Shown: positions 11,983-24,800 of the stretch, one piece after another
Numbering within the stretch: the first letter of the stretch is position 1
Layout of the letters: each line of letters opens with the position of its first letter
NCBI GenBank assembly: GCA_019321725.1
Contig: CM033110.1
Coordinates: forward strand, 13,385,278 to 13,449,277
DNA from: Paulownia fortunei
Taxonomy: Eukaryota; Streptophyta; Magnoliopsida; Lamiales; Paulowniaceae
Direction of reading: 5' to 3'
Length of the DNA stretch: 64,000 nt
Notes under the pieces: generated by a model
Told to the model about the DNA's origin: nothing
What the model saw: the letters and a program-made list of their open reading frames with translations, nothing else
The model's database searches: none
Program-made: the position numbers and the translations under genes

Positions 11983-12477
11983 CTAAGTGTTGGTGAAACA
12001 ACTTCGGTTTGTAGTTTGTGGATGACTAGTGGCTTGCAAAAGTTCAATTGATGTCCCATTTTGTGTGTATTTTGCGGCCTCTTTTTGAGCCATGGAAATT
12101 GATTGGCGTTCTGAATGTTCGAGTAGAAGAGGCCCAATGACAATACTTTGAGCCTGTGCATACCATAAACCATTAATTCAGGCAGATACTTTTATAGATG
12201 CCGACCCAACATCAAAATTACTTTTTTGTGGTGTGATCAATACCTTAAGGATGATCATCTAACTCCTTATAACTTGAAGCCACATTTTCTTAGGAATCAA
12301 GATGATGCCACTTCGTATCCTAAATAATCTCTGGCATCTCTATCAGCTTGCGTTGCCATCCTTGAAATTTTCCAAGGTACTGTTTCTCCAATAAATGCAA
12401 TAAACCCAATTGCCTAGAAGCTGTAATGCCACATGCAAGATTGACTCTTTCTTCAAAATTTCAGCCTCAGATTTCAT
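11983..12477 (-). pseudogene. Exon-like fragments of an unrecognised gene
   Basis: On the minus strand a 44-codon open stretch (12477 to 12343) starts with MKSEAEILKKES and contains LQLLGNWVYCIYW. A second one (12153 to 11983) is exactly 57 codons including the stop. It follows a good splice-acceptor string (tgcacag), begins QSIVIGPLLLEHSERQ and includes MAQKEAAKY. Composition is less AT-biased and more protein-like than the surroundings. I do not recognise the family. It could be a decayed host gene, a gene fragment captured by a transposon, or chance. No start, promoter or further exons could be established. Confidence 0.22.
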
Positions 12478-14034
12478 GAAAAAAAGAAAAAAAACAAATC
12501 AATAATAATTATACAAAACGTAGTATTAAAACAATGTATAAGGTCATTACAAATTATGTACCTACTAGTACATGTATTTGTCATGAGAAATGCAACATAT
12601 AACTACTAATTACATTTTATATAATTATTAGAGCTGAGTGAAGTTTATAAGATACCACAAACTAGTTTATACAAAAATTATGTTACTCTTTGACCGTAGA
12701 AGCCAAGTAACCTTCAGCTCAGGAAATTGGATAAATATAAAAGGATTTGACAAACATAATCTGTCTTGCCTATAAAATAATAATGTTGCCACTAGCTTGT
12801 TTATACAAAAAATCATATTACTCTTAACCATAAAAGCCAAGTAACTTCCAATGCGCTACTCTTTATGAAAACGTTAAAGATTTTGTACATATTTAATTTA
12901 GAGTAAACCTTTAAAATTAACAAACCACTAAAAGTGGAAATCAATTAACCAAGAGTAGGAGCATATAAGTCTAAGAAACTATATCTAAACACAACCTAAT
13001 GCATACAATTTTTTATGTAATATGATTGATAATATAAACTAATGTACATTTAAAAATTAAGAGAAAACACCATAAACTCCCCAATTCGGTTCTTACATTT
13101 GAATTCAAATATAATTTTAGAAGGACTTTTGAAATAAAAGTCCATCTGAAAAATAATTTTCTTATTAAATGCTTTCTTGAGAAGTCGGTTGATATTACCA
13201 CGATGTATTTGGTGAAAACTCATTTCAACAAGTACTTTGAAACACAAAGTTTATTCTACACATGAAATGCTGGAAATGTCCGTTTTTCACATGAAAGTGT
13301 GGGAAATGAGTTTTGAAAAGCCACAAATTATCACTTCTTTAGAATGAACTTTTAAGGATACAACTTATCCCAAAAGTTCATCCAATATTAACCACCAGAT
13401 ACTTAATAATTTTACAATAACTTCTTTATCTAAAAATCATTTGGAATGTGATTCAAAATAAAGTCATAACTTTTCATAAAAAACTACACAATAGTTTTGG
13501 ACCTATGAGCTAATTCGGATCAACTAGTTTTATATTGTGTTGGGTGATAAAATTTTGTAGATAGGTATAAGTGACTTGGATCTAGGTGAGTTTTGCTGTT
13601 GGAGTCCAAAATGGGATCAAGTTAGGTCATTTTGGGTCCAACCCAAACATTAAATTGAAATTTAACATTTTTTAAAAAAATTATTTCATAATTTTCTTCT
13701 ATTTTTACAAAATTATCTCTCTAATCACATATGAGAAAGCAAAATGATTAAGATGTCCTTAAAGACAAAAATATTCAAATAAACATAGAAAATTATCAAA
13801 ACATCCCTATACAACAAAATTGAGTAAGTGAAGTAAAGTGACTAAAATGCTCACTACAATATCATATAAACATGCTAAATGACAATTATCCTTCTAAATA
13901 ACTAAAATCGTATATTCAAGTGAAAACTAACCAAAACATTTGTAAACAACCAAAAATGATATATGTACATATGAGCTGATTAACACGTACACCACACCAC
14001 AGAGGGCCAACTATAAGTTACAACTATATAAATA
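12478..14034. other. AT-rich intergenic sequence
   Basis: No recognisable gene or repeat was found. The part at about 13260-13660 is slightly less AT-rich and reads like decayed LTR sequence, but no partner copy was seen in the window. Confidence 0.45.
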
Positions 14035-14048
14035 AGGTTAATTTCACT

Positions 14049-14300
14049 TTACCCCCTTCTATTCTTGTTGTGTATTACTTTATCCCTTAGTATTCTAATT
14101 GTCTCACTTTGCCCCTTGTACTCTTATTCTATTTTATTTTACCCCCTTATACTCTCATTCTATTTTATTTTACCCCTTTATACTCTCATTCTATTTTATT
14201 TTACCCCCTTATACTCTCATTATCTCACTTTACCCTCTTGTACTCTCATTCTATTTCATTTTACCCCCTTATACTCTCATTGTCACACTTTATCAAACTG
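14049..14300 (+). repeat. ~31-bp tandem repeat in the left arm of the foldback element
   Basis: About eight units of the form 'tttacccccttatactctcat' plus 'tctatttta' follow one another. Several successive units are nearly identical. The phase gives repetitive open frames with LYSHSILFYP-type translations that are artefacts of the repeat. Confidence 0.85.
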
Positions 14301-15194
14301 TATTCTAAAAAAATTAACCAAATTAACCTTACATATAAATTACTTTAAAACGTTCTAAAATTAATAAACTTGTATTTATATTCTAATAATTTTTTTAACT
14401 TAATCAATTAATACTTATTACATTAATTTGAAATTCAATTGTGCATAAAATTTAATAGCTATTTTTTTATTAACATAGTTTCTATTAAATTTCTATGTTG
14501 TATGATATTTTTAATTAGTTAATATATTTTACTTAAAAAAATTCTACTTATTGTAAATATAAAAAAATATAACATATTTTTTAAAAATATTTTGTTAAAT
14601 ACGTAAAATATTAGTAATAAATTTTTCATTATTAATGGAAATATCAAAATTTCATAAAATAAAATGTTGAAATAAAAAAAGGCCATTTTTAGATTTAATT
14701 TAATACTATAAATAAATTATAAATAGTAGAATTATCATAATTTACTAGATACAATGTTCAATTTAAAAAAATATATTCATTTTAGTATTTAATTTTATTA
14801 CTAATACTTAATTATAAAGACTATTTTTGAATTTAATATAGTTTTTATGAACTTATGATAACTCTATCATAATTAAAAATTTATTACTAATATCTTATGT
14901 ATTTATTAAATATTATTTAGAGATATATTATATATTTTTCAGTTTTTAATGAGTAAAAAATTTATAAATAAAGTGTATTAATTAATAAAAAATATCCGAC
15001 TATATAGTAATTTAATAGGAACTATATTGAGTTAAAAAATAACTACTAAAATTTAAGTTTAATAAAATTTTAAATGAATTTATTGTTAAGTGTTATTAAT
15101 TAAGTTGAAAAAATTATTAGAATATAAATATAAGTCTATTAATTTTAGAATGTTTTAAAATAATTTTATTAAGTAATAAGTAAGGGTAATTTGG

Positions 15195-15318
15195 TTAGTT
15201 TTTTTAGAGTACAACGGGTTAAAGTGAGATAATGAGAGTACAATAGGGTAAAGTGAGATAGAATGAGAGTAGAAGGGGATAAAGTGATACGTAACAAGAG
15301 TAGGAGGGTAAAGTGGAA
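15195..15318 (-). repeat. Tandem repeat in the right arm of the foldback element
   Basis: The complementary arm holds only about four units ('gggtaaagtgagat.gaatgagagta'), against about eight on the left. The arms have therefore changed copy number independently. Confidence 0.75.
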
Positions 15319-15325
15319 TTAACCC

Positions 15326-16872
15326 TAGAATAATATACAAGTAAAATTATGGGCTTGGCTTAAAAAGAATTGTTCATCAACTCTCTAAAATGATTTTGTC
15401 TATCTAAAATCGCACAAAAGTATATTTGATTTTGGTGGAATTAAATTTTTCATTAATTGAAGATATTTGTTTACAATGTTTTCATTAGTCTTTAAACATT
15501 TATGCTATGTCTGGACCTTTATTTTATTGGGATTGAGAGAAAAAAATATGAAAAAATAAATTGAGGCAGTTCTTTAAAGATGAAATAAGTACCAATAATA
15601 ACTAGGTTTGGAATGTAATTGTGTATTGTGAAAAAAAATTAATAAATCGCTGAAAATAAAATATTTTTTAAAGTTATAAACCTATTCAATAGGTTCTTGG
15701 TAAAAGTACACAAAACCCCTTATGCTAATAAACACAATTGTTGTAATACAAAGAATTGATGGTGTAAAAAATAAAGTTACATACAAAACTATAAGTGTTC
15801 AATAGCTAAAAGCAGACTCCTACAAAATGCATGCAATGTTTCATCTAGTGCCTGTCGATCATTATCAGCAGTGAAAACACAAAATTTTTCAAGAGGATTA
15901 GTGATGTAGTCTTCTCCAAGATAACAAAAATAAACTGTGTCTAACTAGTTGGCTGAATGATTAATTCTTGCATGCGACGTGAACAAAATTCTGGAGGTGC
16001 AAACTTTAAAAATAGTTATTTTCAATTTATAAATTTCATAATTACAAATAAGTATTATTTCTGAACAAGATTTAAAAATAAAATTTAATACATAATATCC
16101 TTTATTTAAATTTAAAAGTTTTTATTTTATTTTTACCAATCGATGAAAAAAAATTATAGCTAAAAATATTTATTCAAAGAAACTGAGGATGGGTAAATAT
16201 GGCTACAATTATTTGTATTCGATGGTGGGGGTAATAACGTAATTTTACATCCCAAAAAGTGTCAAAAAATACAAAAAAACTCTCACTTCGGTTTCGGTAC
16301 CAATCGCATATGTTGTACACTCACTGTTTAGTTGTGATGGAATGGGGGGTTTTTGTAAGTTTTTATTAACTCGGGTGGTTCTTAAGCTTTTTTCTTAACT
16401 CAAGGGATTTTTTGTATTTTTGCGAAAACACAATGGGATTTTATGCAATTAACCCTATATAATAATTTTTATTTAATTAAATATTTAATTAATTTTCACA
16501 ATATTTAAAAATTATGAGTTCTTAGAAAATAAACAAAAAATAAATAAATAGTGCTAAAGTATGAAAAATAAAAAAACATCAATTTAATGTAAAATAATTA
16601 GATTATATTTTACATATATATATATATCCCATGCATATCGTATCCGTACTCTTGCATCATAGATTCCAAAAAGCATGGTATGAGTGTCAGTTCTATTGCA
16701 CAAAAGGACAAGAAGGATGATTATTAAATAAATATATAATAAATAAAAACTTTGAGGTTGTCCAAGTAAAAGGGGCACACTTAGATAGCCTAGTTAAACC
16801 CCATTTCACCACCTTAGATAATAACTGCTTTGTTTTTATTAAATTTGAATAAACATATTTGTTTATGTGTAT
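15326..16872. other. AT-rich intergenic sequence
   Basis: No gene was recognised. The part from 16190 to 16460 has poly-T/poly-A rich strings such as 'aatgggattttatgcaatt' that resemble MITE or LTR debris, but no partner copy was identified. A short TA microsatellite lies near 16612-16628. Confidence 0.4.
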
Positions 16873-17370
16873 CCAAAAGAATCCAATAAATGCCTAGAAC
16901 TCAAGATATGATAACTTATATTTCAATTTGAAATGTAATAAGTAAATTAATTTTTTTTATGTATATATTTGTGCTAATTATCCATCTCGTTACCTTTAAA
17001 ATTTTGAATTATTAAAATTATCTATTAGTTATTTCTGTTTATAAATTTGAAAGTCCTTTTACCGCCCTAGAAACTAAGGAATCGAATATATATTTAGAAT
17101 CCAAGAAGAAAATTTAATTTTTATACGTAAATATATTTTTTTGTGCTAATGATCCATATCTTTACCTTTAAATTTAGAATTAGTATGATTATCTAATACT
17201 TATTTCCGTATTTAAATTTAAAAGTCCTTTTACCACCCTAAAAAACTAAAGAATCCAGTATATGTCTAGTATTCAAGATATGATAGCTTATATTTTAATT
17301 TAAATTCAAATAAAAAACTGATTTTATATGTATATATCTTTTTATTTTTGCTAATGATCTCTCTTTATAT
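16873..17370 (+). repeat. Tandem repeat, about three ~190-bp units
   Basis: Units starting near 16875, 17075 and 17245 share 'aagtccttttacc.ccctaa', 'tttgtgctaatgatccat' and 'attcaagatatgataactta'-like blocks in the same order. The copies have diverged by substitutions and small gaps. No coding capacity is evident. It may be satellite-like or an LTR-internal tandem. Confidence 0.65.
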
Positions 17371-17499
17371 TTCAAATCTTTTTAGATTATCCAAACAAGA
17401 TCAATAAATTTGTTATTATGATTTTGAAATTCTTAATTTCAAATCTATCAATATAAATGAAATCTTAAATTACAAATTGCAAACAAGATCAATAAATTT

Positions 17500-18283
17500 G
17501 TTATTAGAATAACACCATAACACTTGTTCATAACACCATAATGGATACGAATCACGCCAAGAATTGTGAGAAAACTCATGACTCAAGAAAGGCCTCCAAG
17601 ATCATCTTGAATGAATTTGTATGGAACCACGACCCATTGCTTGTATTGAAGCAAGAACCCTGGTATAATAAAGACATCACAATCAATTATAAGGGGATTG
17701 ATTGATAAGTCGAAGTTAAATGCCATGAAAATCTCCGATAAGTTCAGAAGTTCTAAAAGAACCAAAGAGAATTTTCTCTCACAAAATTATGATTGAAATC
17801 TGATTTTTTTATTTCAATAAGTAAATAGCCTATAAATAAAAGAAGGGGGAGAATGAAAATTAGGCCCCATGCCATGAATTCATCCCCTACTAGGAAAAGA
17901 AACTACTAAAATATCCTAACTAATCTCCTTGAATCTTGAAGTCATCCCTATCTAGAAAAGGTAACTAATATATATCATAAATTCAAATTTATTCAATAAG
18001 GAAAATATCTAAATGTCATGCAAAACATACAACTCAACTAATAGACTTTAAATCTCGCCTAAATGGCTGCCCTCTTTGAGAAACCCTTCCAAATATTATT
18101 CCAATGCTTGAATCATGGACATCCAACTTTGTGAAACATCTCCTTTGGGCTTGCACGAATTCACCTTAGTCCAAATGCTTTGAATTAGCCCATTAAGAGT
18201 TTCTTTGAATCTTTTAGCTCGAGCCCTTGTAACGGTCCAATTGAAACTTGAATAAGATCTGGATTGTTGGTCGTGCTCTCATC
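17500..18283. repeat. Repeat block A, first copy
   Basis: About 780 bp are repeated in direct orientation at 18916-19718. The shared sequence runs from 'attaga.taacaccataac' to 'ggtc.tgctctcatca' with scattered substitutions. On the minus strand it contains a 60-codon open frame (17765 to 17583, including GFLLQYKQWVVVPYKF) that is broken in the second copy. I do not recognise a protein family. Confidence 0.7.
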
Positions 18284-18905
18284 ATGCTGGATCTAGAAAC
18301 TCATTCTTAATTTGCACTTAAAGTTCTACATGAAATAATATTTTGTGCCCTTGGTCTTATGTGTGTTCATTTCAAAAAAGTTAATACTTGTTCATCTTAA
18401 GTATCGTGATGACAGTGCAAAGCTTCAACTAAAAACATAGGTAAATTAGAATGTATTCCACTTCCATGTACGAAGTCTTTACATCTACTCATTAAACTTC
18501 CATTAAAGTAGGCACAAAGTCTCTTACATGACGTTTGCATGAATCCCGACATCCCTTATTTCATCCCATGTAAAAAGTCAAAACAATTTGATATAATTCA
18601 CAAAAAACTTGTACTTTTGTTCATTTCATATCGATTTGACTAGCCACGATAAAATCACAAGAGGTTACCATTTGTGTTGTCTGCATTAGTTAACTCATCA
18701 AGATTAAAATTATAATACAATTTTGAAGTTCTATATACGATGGCATTGCACACCCTTGGTCTCGCGTGTGTTTTATCTCCATTCATTTAGTTTTTATTAC
18801 TTCTTAAACATGATCGTACAAGTGCTATGTTTTAATATACATATCAATAGGTTAGTCGCATTTCAAGTGCGTGCATGGAATTTTGCACAATAACTTGTCA
18901 AGCTT
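18284..18905 (-). repeat. Repeat block B, inverted copy
   Basis: This is the reverse complement of sequence within about 20299-21060, with some internal deletion. Shared parts include the 'tacatgacgtttgcatgaatcccgaca' region, written here in two pieces because of its length: tacatgacgtttgcatg and aatcccgaca. The inverted copy lies between the two copies of block A. Confidence 0.65.
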
Positions 18906-18915
18906 GTTGTCAGTT

Positions 18916-19718
18916 GGTATTAGAGTAACACCATAACTCTTTTGTTCATAACACCATAACGGATACAAATCACGTCAAGAATTGTGAGAAAATTCGTGAC
19001 TCAAGAAAGGCCTCCATGATCGTCTTGAATGAATTTATATGGAACCGCAACCCGTTGCTTGTATTGAAGAAAGAACACTAGTATAATAAAGATGCCACAA
19101 TCAATTATAAGGGATTGATTGATAAGTAGAAGGTAAACGCCACAAAAATCTCTGATAAGTTCAGAAGTTCTAAAAAAACCAAAAAGAATTTTCTCTCACA
19201 AAATTATGACTAAAATCTAAATTTTTTATTTCAATAAGTAAATGGCCTATAAATATACAAGAAGGGTGAGAATGAAAATTAGGCCCCAAGAAAGCCTTGA
19301 ATTCATCCTCTCCTAGGAAAATGAGACTACCAAAATATCCTAACTAACCTCCTTGAATCTTAAAGTTATCCCTATCAAGAAAAAGTAACTAATAAATATT
19401 CTAAATTCAAATTTATCTAATAAGAAAAATATTTAAATGTTATGCAAGACATACAACTCAACTAATAGACCTTAAATCTCGCTTAAATGGCTGCCCTTTA
19501 TGAGAAACCCTTCCAAATATTATTTCAATGCTTGAATCATATACATCTTACTTTGTGGGACATTTGGGACATTTTCTTTGGGCCCGAATTCACCTCAGTC
19601 TAAATGCTTGAATTAGTCTATCAAGAGTTTCTTTGAATCTTTTAGCTTGAGCTCTTATAACCTATCCATTTAGAACTTGAATAGGATTTGCATTCCATTT
19701 GTTGGTCATGCTCTCATC
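18916..19718. repeat. Repeat block A, second copy
   Basis: Second direct copy of the sequence at 17500-18283, starting just after 'gttggtattagagt'. That string resembles an initiator-Met tRNA primer binding site (TGGTATCAGAG), so block A may be a 5' internal region of an LTR element. This is tentative, because no LTR pair was found around it. Confidence 0.65.
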
Positions 19719-22495
19719 ACAATGCTTACACATGCTAACCTCTAGTATAATTCTCTATGCATGGTGAAATCGAGTAGAAGTGAGCGTATGTATGATGCTT
19801 TATTCACAAACTTAGATTACGACGGAGCTCTTCAAAATTTGCAACTTACTGTACAAGAATATACTATAGCTCTAGTTTGAGCATAAACATGTAGGTTTAA
19901 TAGAGAAAACACACATGACGCCATGTGCACGAATTATTTTATGCATTATATCAATAAGCTTTAATTTTTAATCTGGTGTGAAATAACAAAAGTAAGGAGT
20001 GATGCGATCTTTGTGTCAAACTTGTTTAACCTAGTAAAATAGCAAGCTTGATAAATTGATGCATGAAATTCCATACACGCACTTGGAATGCGACTAACTT
20101 ATTGACATGTATATTAAAACATGACACTCGTACGGTCATGTTTAAGAAGAAGTAAAAATTAAATGAATGGAAATAAAATACATACAAGATTGTTTGAACT
20201 AGGAAGCTTTATGAGCATAAATTTTTTAATATGGCGTAAAATAACAAAAGTAAAAGTGATGCGATCTTTGCATCAAACTCGTTTAATCTAGTAATATTGC
20301 AAGCTTGACAAGTTGATGCATGAAATTCCATGCACGGACTAAGAATGCGACTTAACCTATGTACATTAAACCATGACACTTGTGCGGTCATGTTTAAGAT
20401 GAAGTAAAAATTAAATGAATGGAAATAAAACACATACAAGACCAAGGGTGTGTATTGTTATTGTATATAGAACTTCAAAACAGCATTATAATTTAAATCT
20501 GGATAAGTTAACTAATATAGACTACAAGAAAATGCTAACCTCTAGTTGATCCTACTATCACTAGTCAAATGAAGACTGAAATGAACAAAAGTACAAGTTT
20601 TGGTACATCGACTTGGATTGCGATTGAACTCGTCCCATGTCTAGCCTACACAAATTAATACTTTGAGTTAAATAAGAAATCAAACACACTTTGATTAGAT
20701 ACAGAAAACACATACGCAGCCATGTGAATATAACATTATTTTGTGAATTATACCAAATTGTTTTAACTTTTTACATAGGATGAAATAAGGGATATTGGGA
20801 CTTGTGCAAACGTCATGTAAGAGGTATTGTGCCCACTCTAAGGGAAGCTTAAGAGTAGACGTAAGGACTTCGTACATAGAAGTGGAATGCATCGTAATTT
20901 ACCCATATTCCTACAGCTTTGCACTGCCATCGTGATACTTAAGATGAACAAGTATTAACTTTTTCAAAATGAACATATAAGAGACCAGAGACAAAATATT
21001 ATTTCTCATAGAACTTCAAGTGCAAATTAAGAATGAGTTTCTAGTTTCGACGCTTACTCATGCGAACCTCTAGTATAATTCTATGTGTATGGTGAAATCG
21101 AGTAGAAGCGAGCGTATGTATGATGCTTTGTACACAAACTTAGATTGCGATGGAACTCTTCAAAATTTACAACTTACTATACAAGAATATACTATAGCTC
21201 CAGTTTGAGCATAAACATGTAGGTTTGATAGAGAAAACACAGATGACACCTTGTGCATGTATTATTTTATGTATTATGTCAATAAGCTTTAATTTTTAAT
21301 CTGGTATGAAATAACAGAAGTAAGGAGTGATGCGATCTTCATGTCAAACTTGTTTAACCTAGTAAAATACCAAGCTTGATAAGTTGATGCATAAAATTCT
21401 ACGCACGCACTTGGATTGTGACTAACCTTTTGACATGTATATTAAAACAAGACACTCGTATGCGTATGTTTAAAAAGAAGTAAAAATTAAATGAATGGAA
21501 ACAAAACACATGTGAGACCAAGGTTGTGCAATAGAACTTCAGAATTACATTATAACTTTAATCTATATGAGTTAATTAATTCGGATAACATAAATGGTAA
21601 CCTCTTGTTAATCTTATAGTGACTAGTCAAATTGAGATGAAATGAACAAAAGTACAAGTTTTTTGGTGCACAAACTTGGATTACGGTTGAACTCATCCCT
21701 TATCGTTAACCTACACAAAATAATGCTTATGAGACCATGTGAATGCAATGTTGTCTTTTGATATGAGAAGACAAATATCATGTAAGATTGTTTGTGCCAG
21801 AAAGCTTTATGAGCGTAAATTTTTAATATGGGGTGAAATAACAAAAGTAAGGAGTAATGTGATATTTGTGTCAAACTCATTTAATCTAGTAAGATTGCAA
21901 GCCTAACGAGTTGATGCACGAAATTCCATGCACGAACTTAGAATACGACTCAACCCATTGACATGTATATTAAACCATAACACTCGTGCGGTCATGTTTA
22001 AGAAGAAGTAAAAATTAAACGAATGGAATTAAAACACATGCGAGACTAAGGGTGTGCGATGTTATTGTATATAGAACTTCAAAATGGCATTATAATTTAA
22101 ATCTGGATAGTTAACTAATGCAGACTACAAGAAAATGCTAACCTCTAGTTTGATCCTATTATGTCTAGTCAAATGGAGATCAAAATGAACAAAAGTACAA
22201 GTTTTTTGGTACATCGACTCGGATTGTGACTGAACTCGTCCCATGTCAAGCCTACACAAATTAATGCTTTGAGTTAAATGAAAAATCAAACACCCTTTGA
22301 CTAGATAAAGAAAACACATTCATGACCATGTGAATATAACACAATTTTGAGAATTATATCAAATTGTTTTAACTTTTTACAAGGGAAGAAATAAAGGGTG
22401 TCGAGACTCATGCAAACGTCATGTGAGAGTCATTGTGCCCACTCTAAATGAAGCTTAATAAGTAGACGTAAGGACTTCGTACATGGAAGTGGAAT
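19719..22495 (+). repeat. Complex tandem array of block B units
   Basis: The segment 19737-20190 recurs at 21058-21520 (spacing about 1320 bp), and 20185-20890 recurs at 21785-22495 (spacing about 1600 bp). A sub-motif beginning 'aagcttt..gagcataaa.tttttaat' and running to 'gttgatgcatgaaattcca' occurs four times, near 19970, 20215, 21290 and 21810. No recognisable coding region is present. The last copy is cut at 22495 by the LTR that follows. Confidence 0.7.
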
Positions 22496-24800
22496 TGTAA
22501 CACTCCTTAACCTAATTGCAGAACCTAGATAAGCTGATACATTTAAATCAAGAAATGTTAACTTTTCATCAATACTAGAGTTATGGTTTTAATAAAAGAT
22601 CAATTTTTTGGCTATAAGAGAAAGAACTTGAATTCATTTGTTGTTTCATTTCATTTAAACACACCATATACATAAACCAAAACTGAGTACATCTATTTAC
22701 AAAACCATAACAGAGCGGCTTATTTAAAAACAAAATAGAGTTTTCAAAATAAGCTACAAAACAACTCGAAGCATGGCATATAAACAAATCTCTGTTAGGC
22801 CGCTCTGGAGACTCAATCAATCTCTAAACCTATACATTTCCACCTGCATCACATAAATCTAATGAGCTAAAAGCTCAGTAAGGTGAAACTGATGCAATAA
22901 CATATATCGTACATATAAATCACATAAATGATTAAATTTAATATTCAATTTAATAACTTTCATTCATAAATTATTTTTTAGGGCCCTTGAAGTATGGTAC
23001 ATAATTAATAGCAATAGGCCGTGATTTTTAGAACCTATTCATAATGATTGGCCAATAAGAGAAATAATACGGGGTTTCTATACTTGGTCTTTCAACCTCA
23101 AGTATTAGCCGTATTCTGTCTCATTCATTGTGGCTTTTCTATACCGATTCTTCAACCTCAAGTATTTGCCACCCTTTGTTGGGTTCGTCGGTCCCTCCCG
23201 CGTCCCTTGCCTACCTGACCATCAATTAAGTATTATACTTCATTTTCAAAAACCTCATTATATTCTTAGTTGTATCACGCTTCATGAACCATGAATGCAT
23301 CAAACATTACATCACTTGATATATAATGACAATCACATTGAAACATGAACAACATTATATGATTCTTGTGTGCAAGCAAATGAAAAGTTTCAACTTACCC
23401 TAAGTTCTCTTTATGCTAAGTGAAAATGTCAATCTCTTTGGAAGATAGGATGTGTTAAAGGCCTAACATAATCAAATCATGTACCTTGCAATATCCTTTT
23501 AATAAATCACATAATCTATTCTAATTAAAATCATATACACTTTTCAATCTTTTGTAAATAATTTCATATCAATTGCATGTCCTCAAAAACAACACATACT
23601 CAATATTTTACTACTAATTCATGACATTAAATATTAGGGCAACCATTAAATAACTAATAATTCAAACATAAATATTAGGGCAACCCACAAAACTTGAACC
23701 CAATCCAAATTAATATGACTTAAACTCGATTCTAACTTAAATTAATTCTAACCTTCAACTAAGCAACCTAATTGCTATTGTTCATAATCATTTGTAAGCA
23801 CTTTCAAACACAATATAAGCATTACAAAATCATTAGAAAAAAGTAAATTAAGCATATTCCATAAGGCTATCAATTTTGCTAGAAACTAACTTAACTAGCT
23901 TGGTTTGGCTTGAAGTCATCCCACTTGAGTTTTCATTCATACAAAAACATACTAAAATATATAACCATCCAAGATACTATAAATTTATCATAAGAAACAT
24001 TACAAAATAATATACCTTGATTAAGTTGGAATTAAGCTTCAAAATTAACGATCCTCAAGCTTAAAAGGGTGGAAACTTATTCTAGTTTGTGTTCTATGGA
24101 TTCCTATGAATTGAATTCAATTTTTGGGAATAAGAGAGTGTAGAAATTTGGGAGAAAGTTAGGAGAAGAAGGGCTGGTCATTTTTGAGGAGCTTCCACAA
24201 GAAAATATGGCTAAAATGACTTTTTTGACATTTCAAAGAGAGGTAAGTGGAGGGTGATGATTGGTTGTATCATGGTTGGTGTCCTTTTATGCCAAAAGCC
24301 ACATTTATAGGCTAGGGAGATGACAAAAATTGATACTTTGGTGTTATAATCAAGTGCAATGTGGTTTAGAATGATTTCATGCAACCTAGTCAACCTATCA
24401 ATCAAATTGCACCATTTTGCATACTTTTAGTTCTTAGCCAAATGTAACATATTTCAAGTAAATATTTAGGCAAATAATCACTTTAGAATGTAACAAGTAT
24501 GAAGCAATACAAATGATTCATTTTATGGCCGTTCAACACATCAATCTTTCTTAACTGAGATACTGAACTTTTCACTGCAAAAAGGTACTTAAGGAATATA
24601 TTAAATTAAGAACCAAAAGTTTGATCTCATATTTCATGTACTAATGCATGTTAAAACATAACTGGAGCATATAGTAATAATTATTCATGTTTGTGCAATC
24701 ATGCTATTTGTATGCCATAATCCGATAATGCGTATTAATTAGATGCATATTCATGCAAGATGCTTATTATTGGCTATGTAGGAGAGAATTGGACATTACA
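22496..24800 (-). repeat. Tekay/Del-type gypsy LTR, minus orientation (~2.3 kb)
   Basis: This is the reverse complement of 28594-30894. The ends on the minus strand are TGTAATGTCC (24800) and GGAGTGTTACA (22496), the TG...CA form with the TGTAA/TTACA ends common in this lineage. Neither a primer site on its inner 3' side nor a polypurine tract on its 5' side was seen, so it may be a solo LTR. The 5-bp flanks (ggaat and taata) do not match. Confidence 0.7.

Larger units (their letters stand above)
14035..15325. mobile_element. Large foldback (near-palindromic) non-autonomous DNA element
   Basis: The left terminus AGGTTAATTTCACTTTACCC and the right terminus, read on the other strand as GGGTTAATTCCACTTTACCC, are inverted repeats. 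Complementarity continues inward: 14305-14430 mirrors 15070-15185, and 14460-14630 mirrors 14890-15060. Shorter pairs reach almost to the centre, so nearly the whole 1.29 kb can fold into one hairpin. The dinucleotide TA flanks both ends (14033-14034 and 15326-15327), a possible target duplication that is too short to be decisive. There is no transposase ORF. The best class is a foldback/MITE-like element; the superfamily is undecided. Confidence 0.75.

Noticed and set aside
14065..14358. Three overlapping open frames of 69-97 codons on the plus strand
   Set aside because: They are translations of the ~31-bp tandem repeat in the foldback arm in all three frames; not genes.
17583..17765. 60-codon minus-strand frame in block A
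   Set aside because: Broken in the second copy of block A and unlike any family I recognise; mentioned only as a property of the repeat.
18284..19718. LTR pair of one element made of the two block A copies
   Set aside because: No TG...CA ends, primer site or polypurine tract was found in consistent positions; kept only as repeats.
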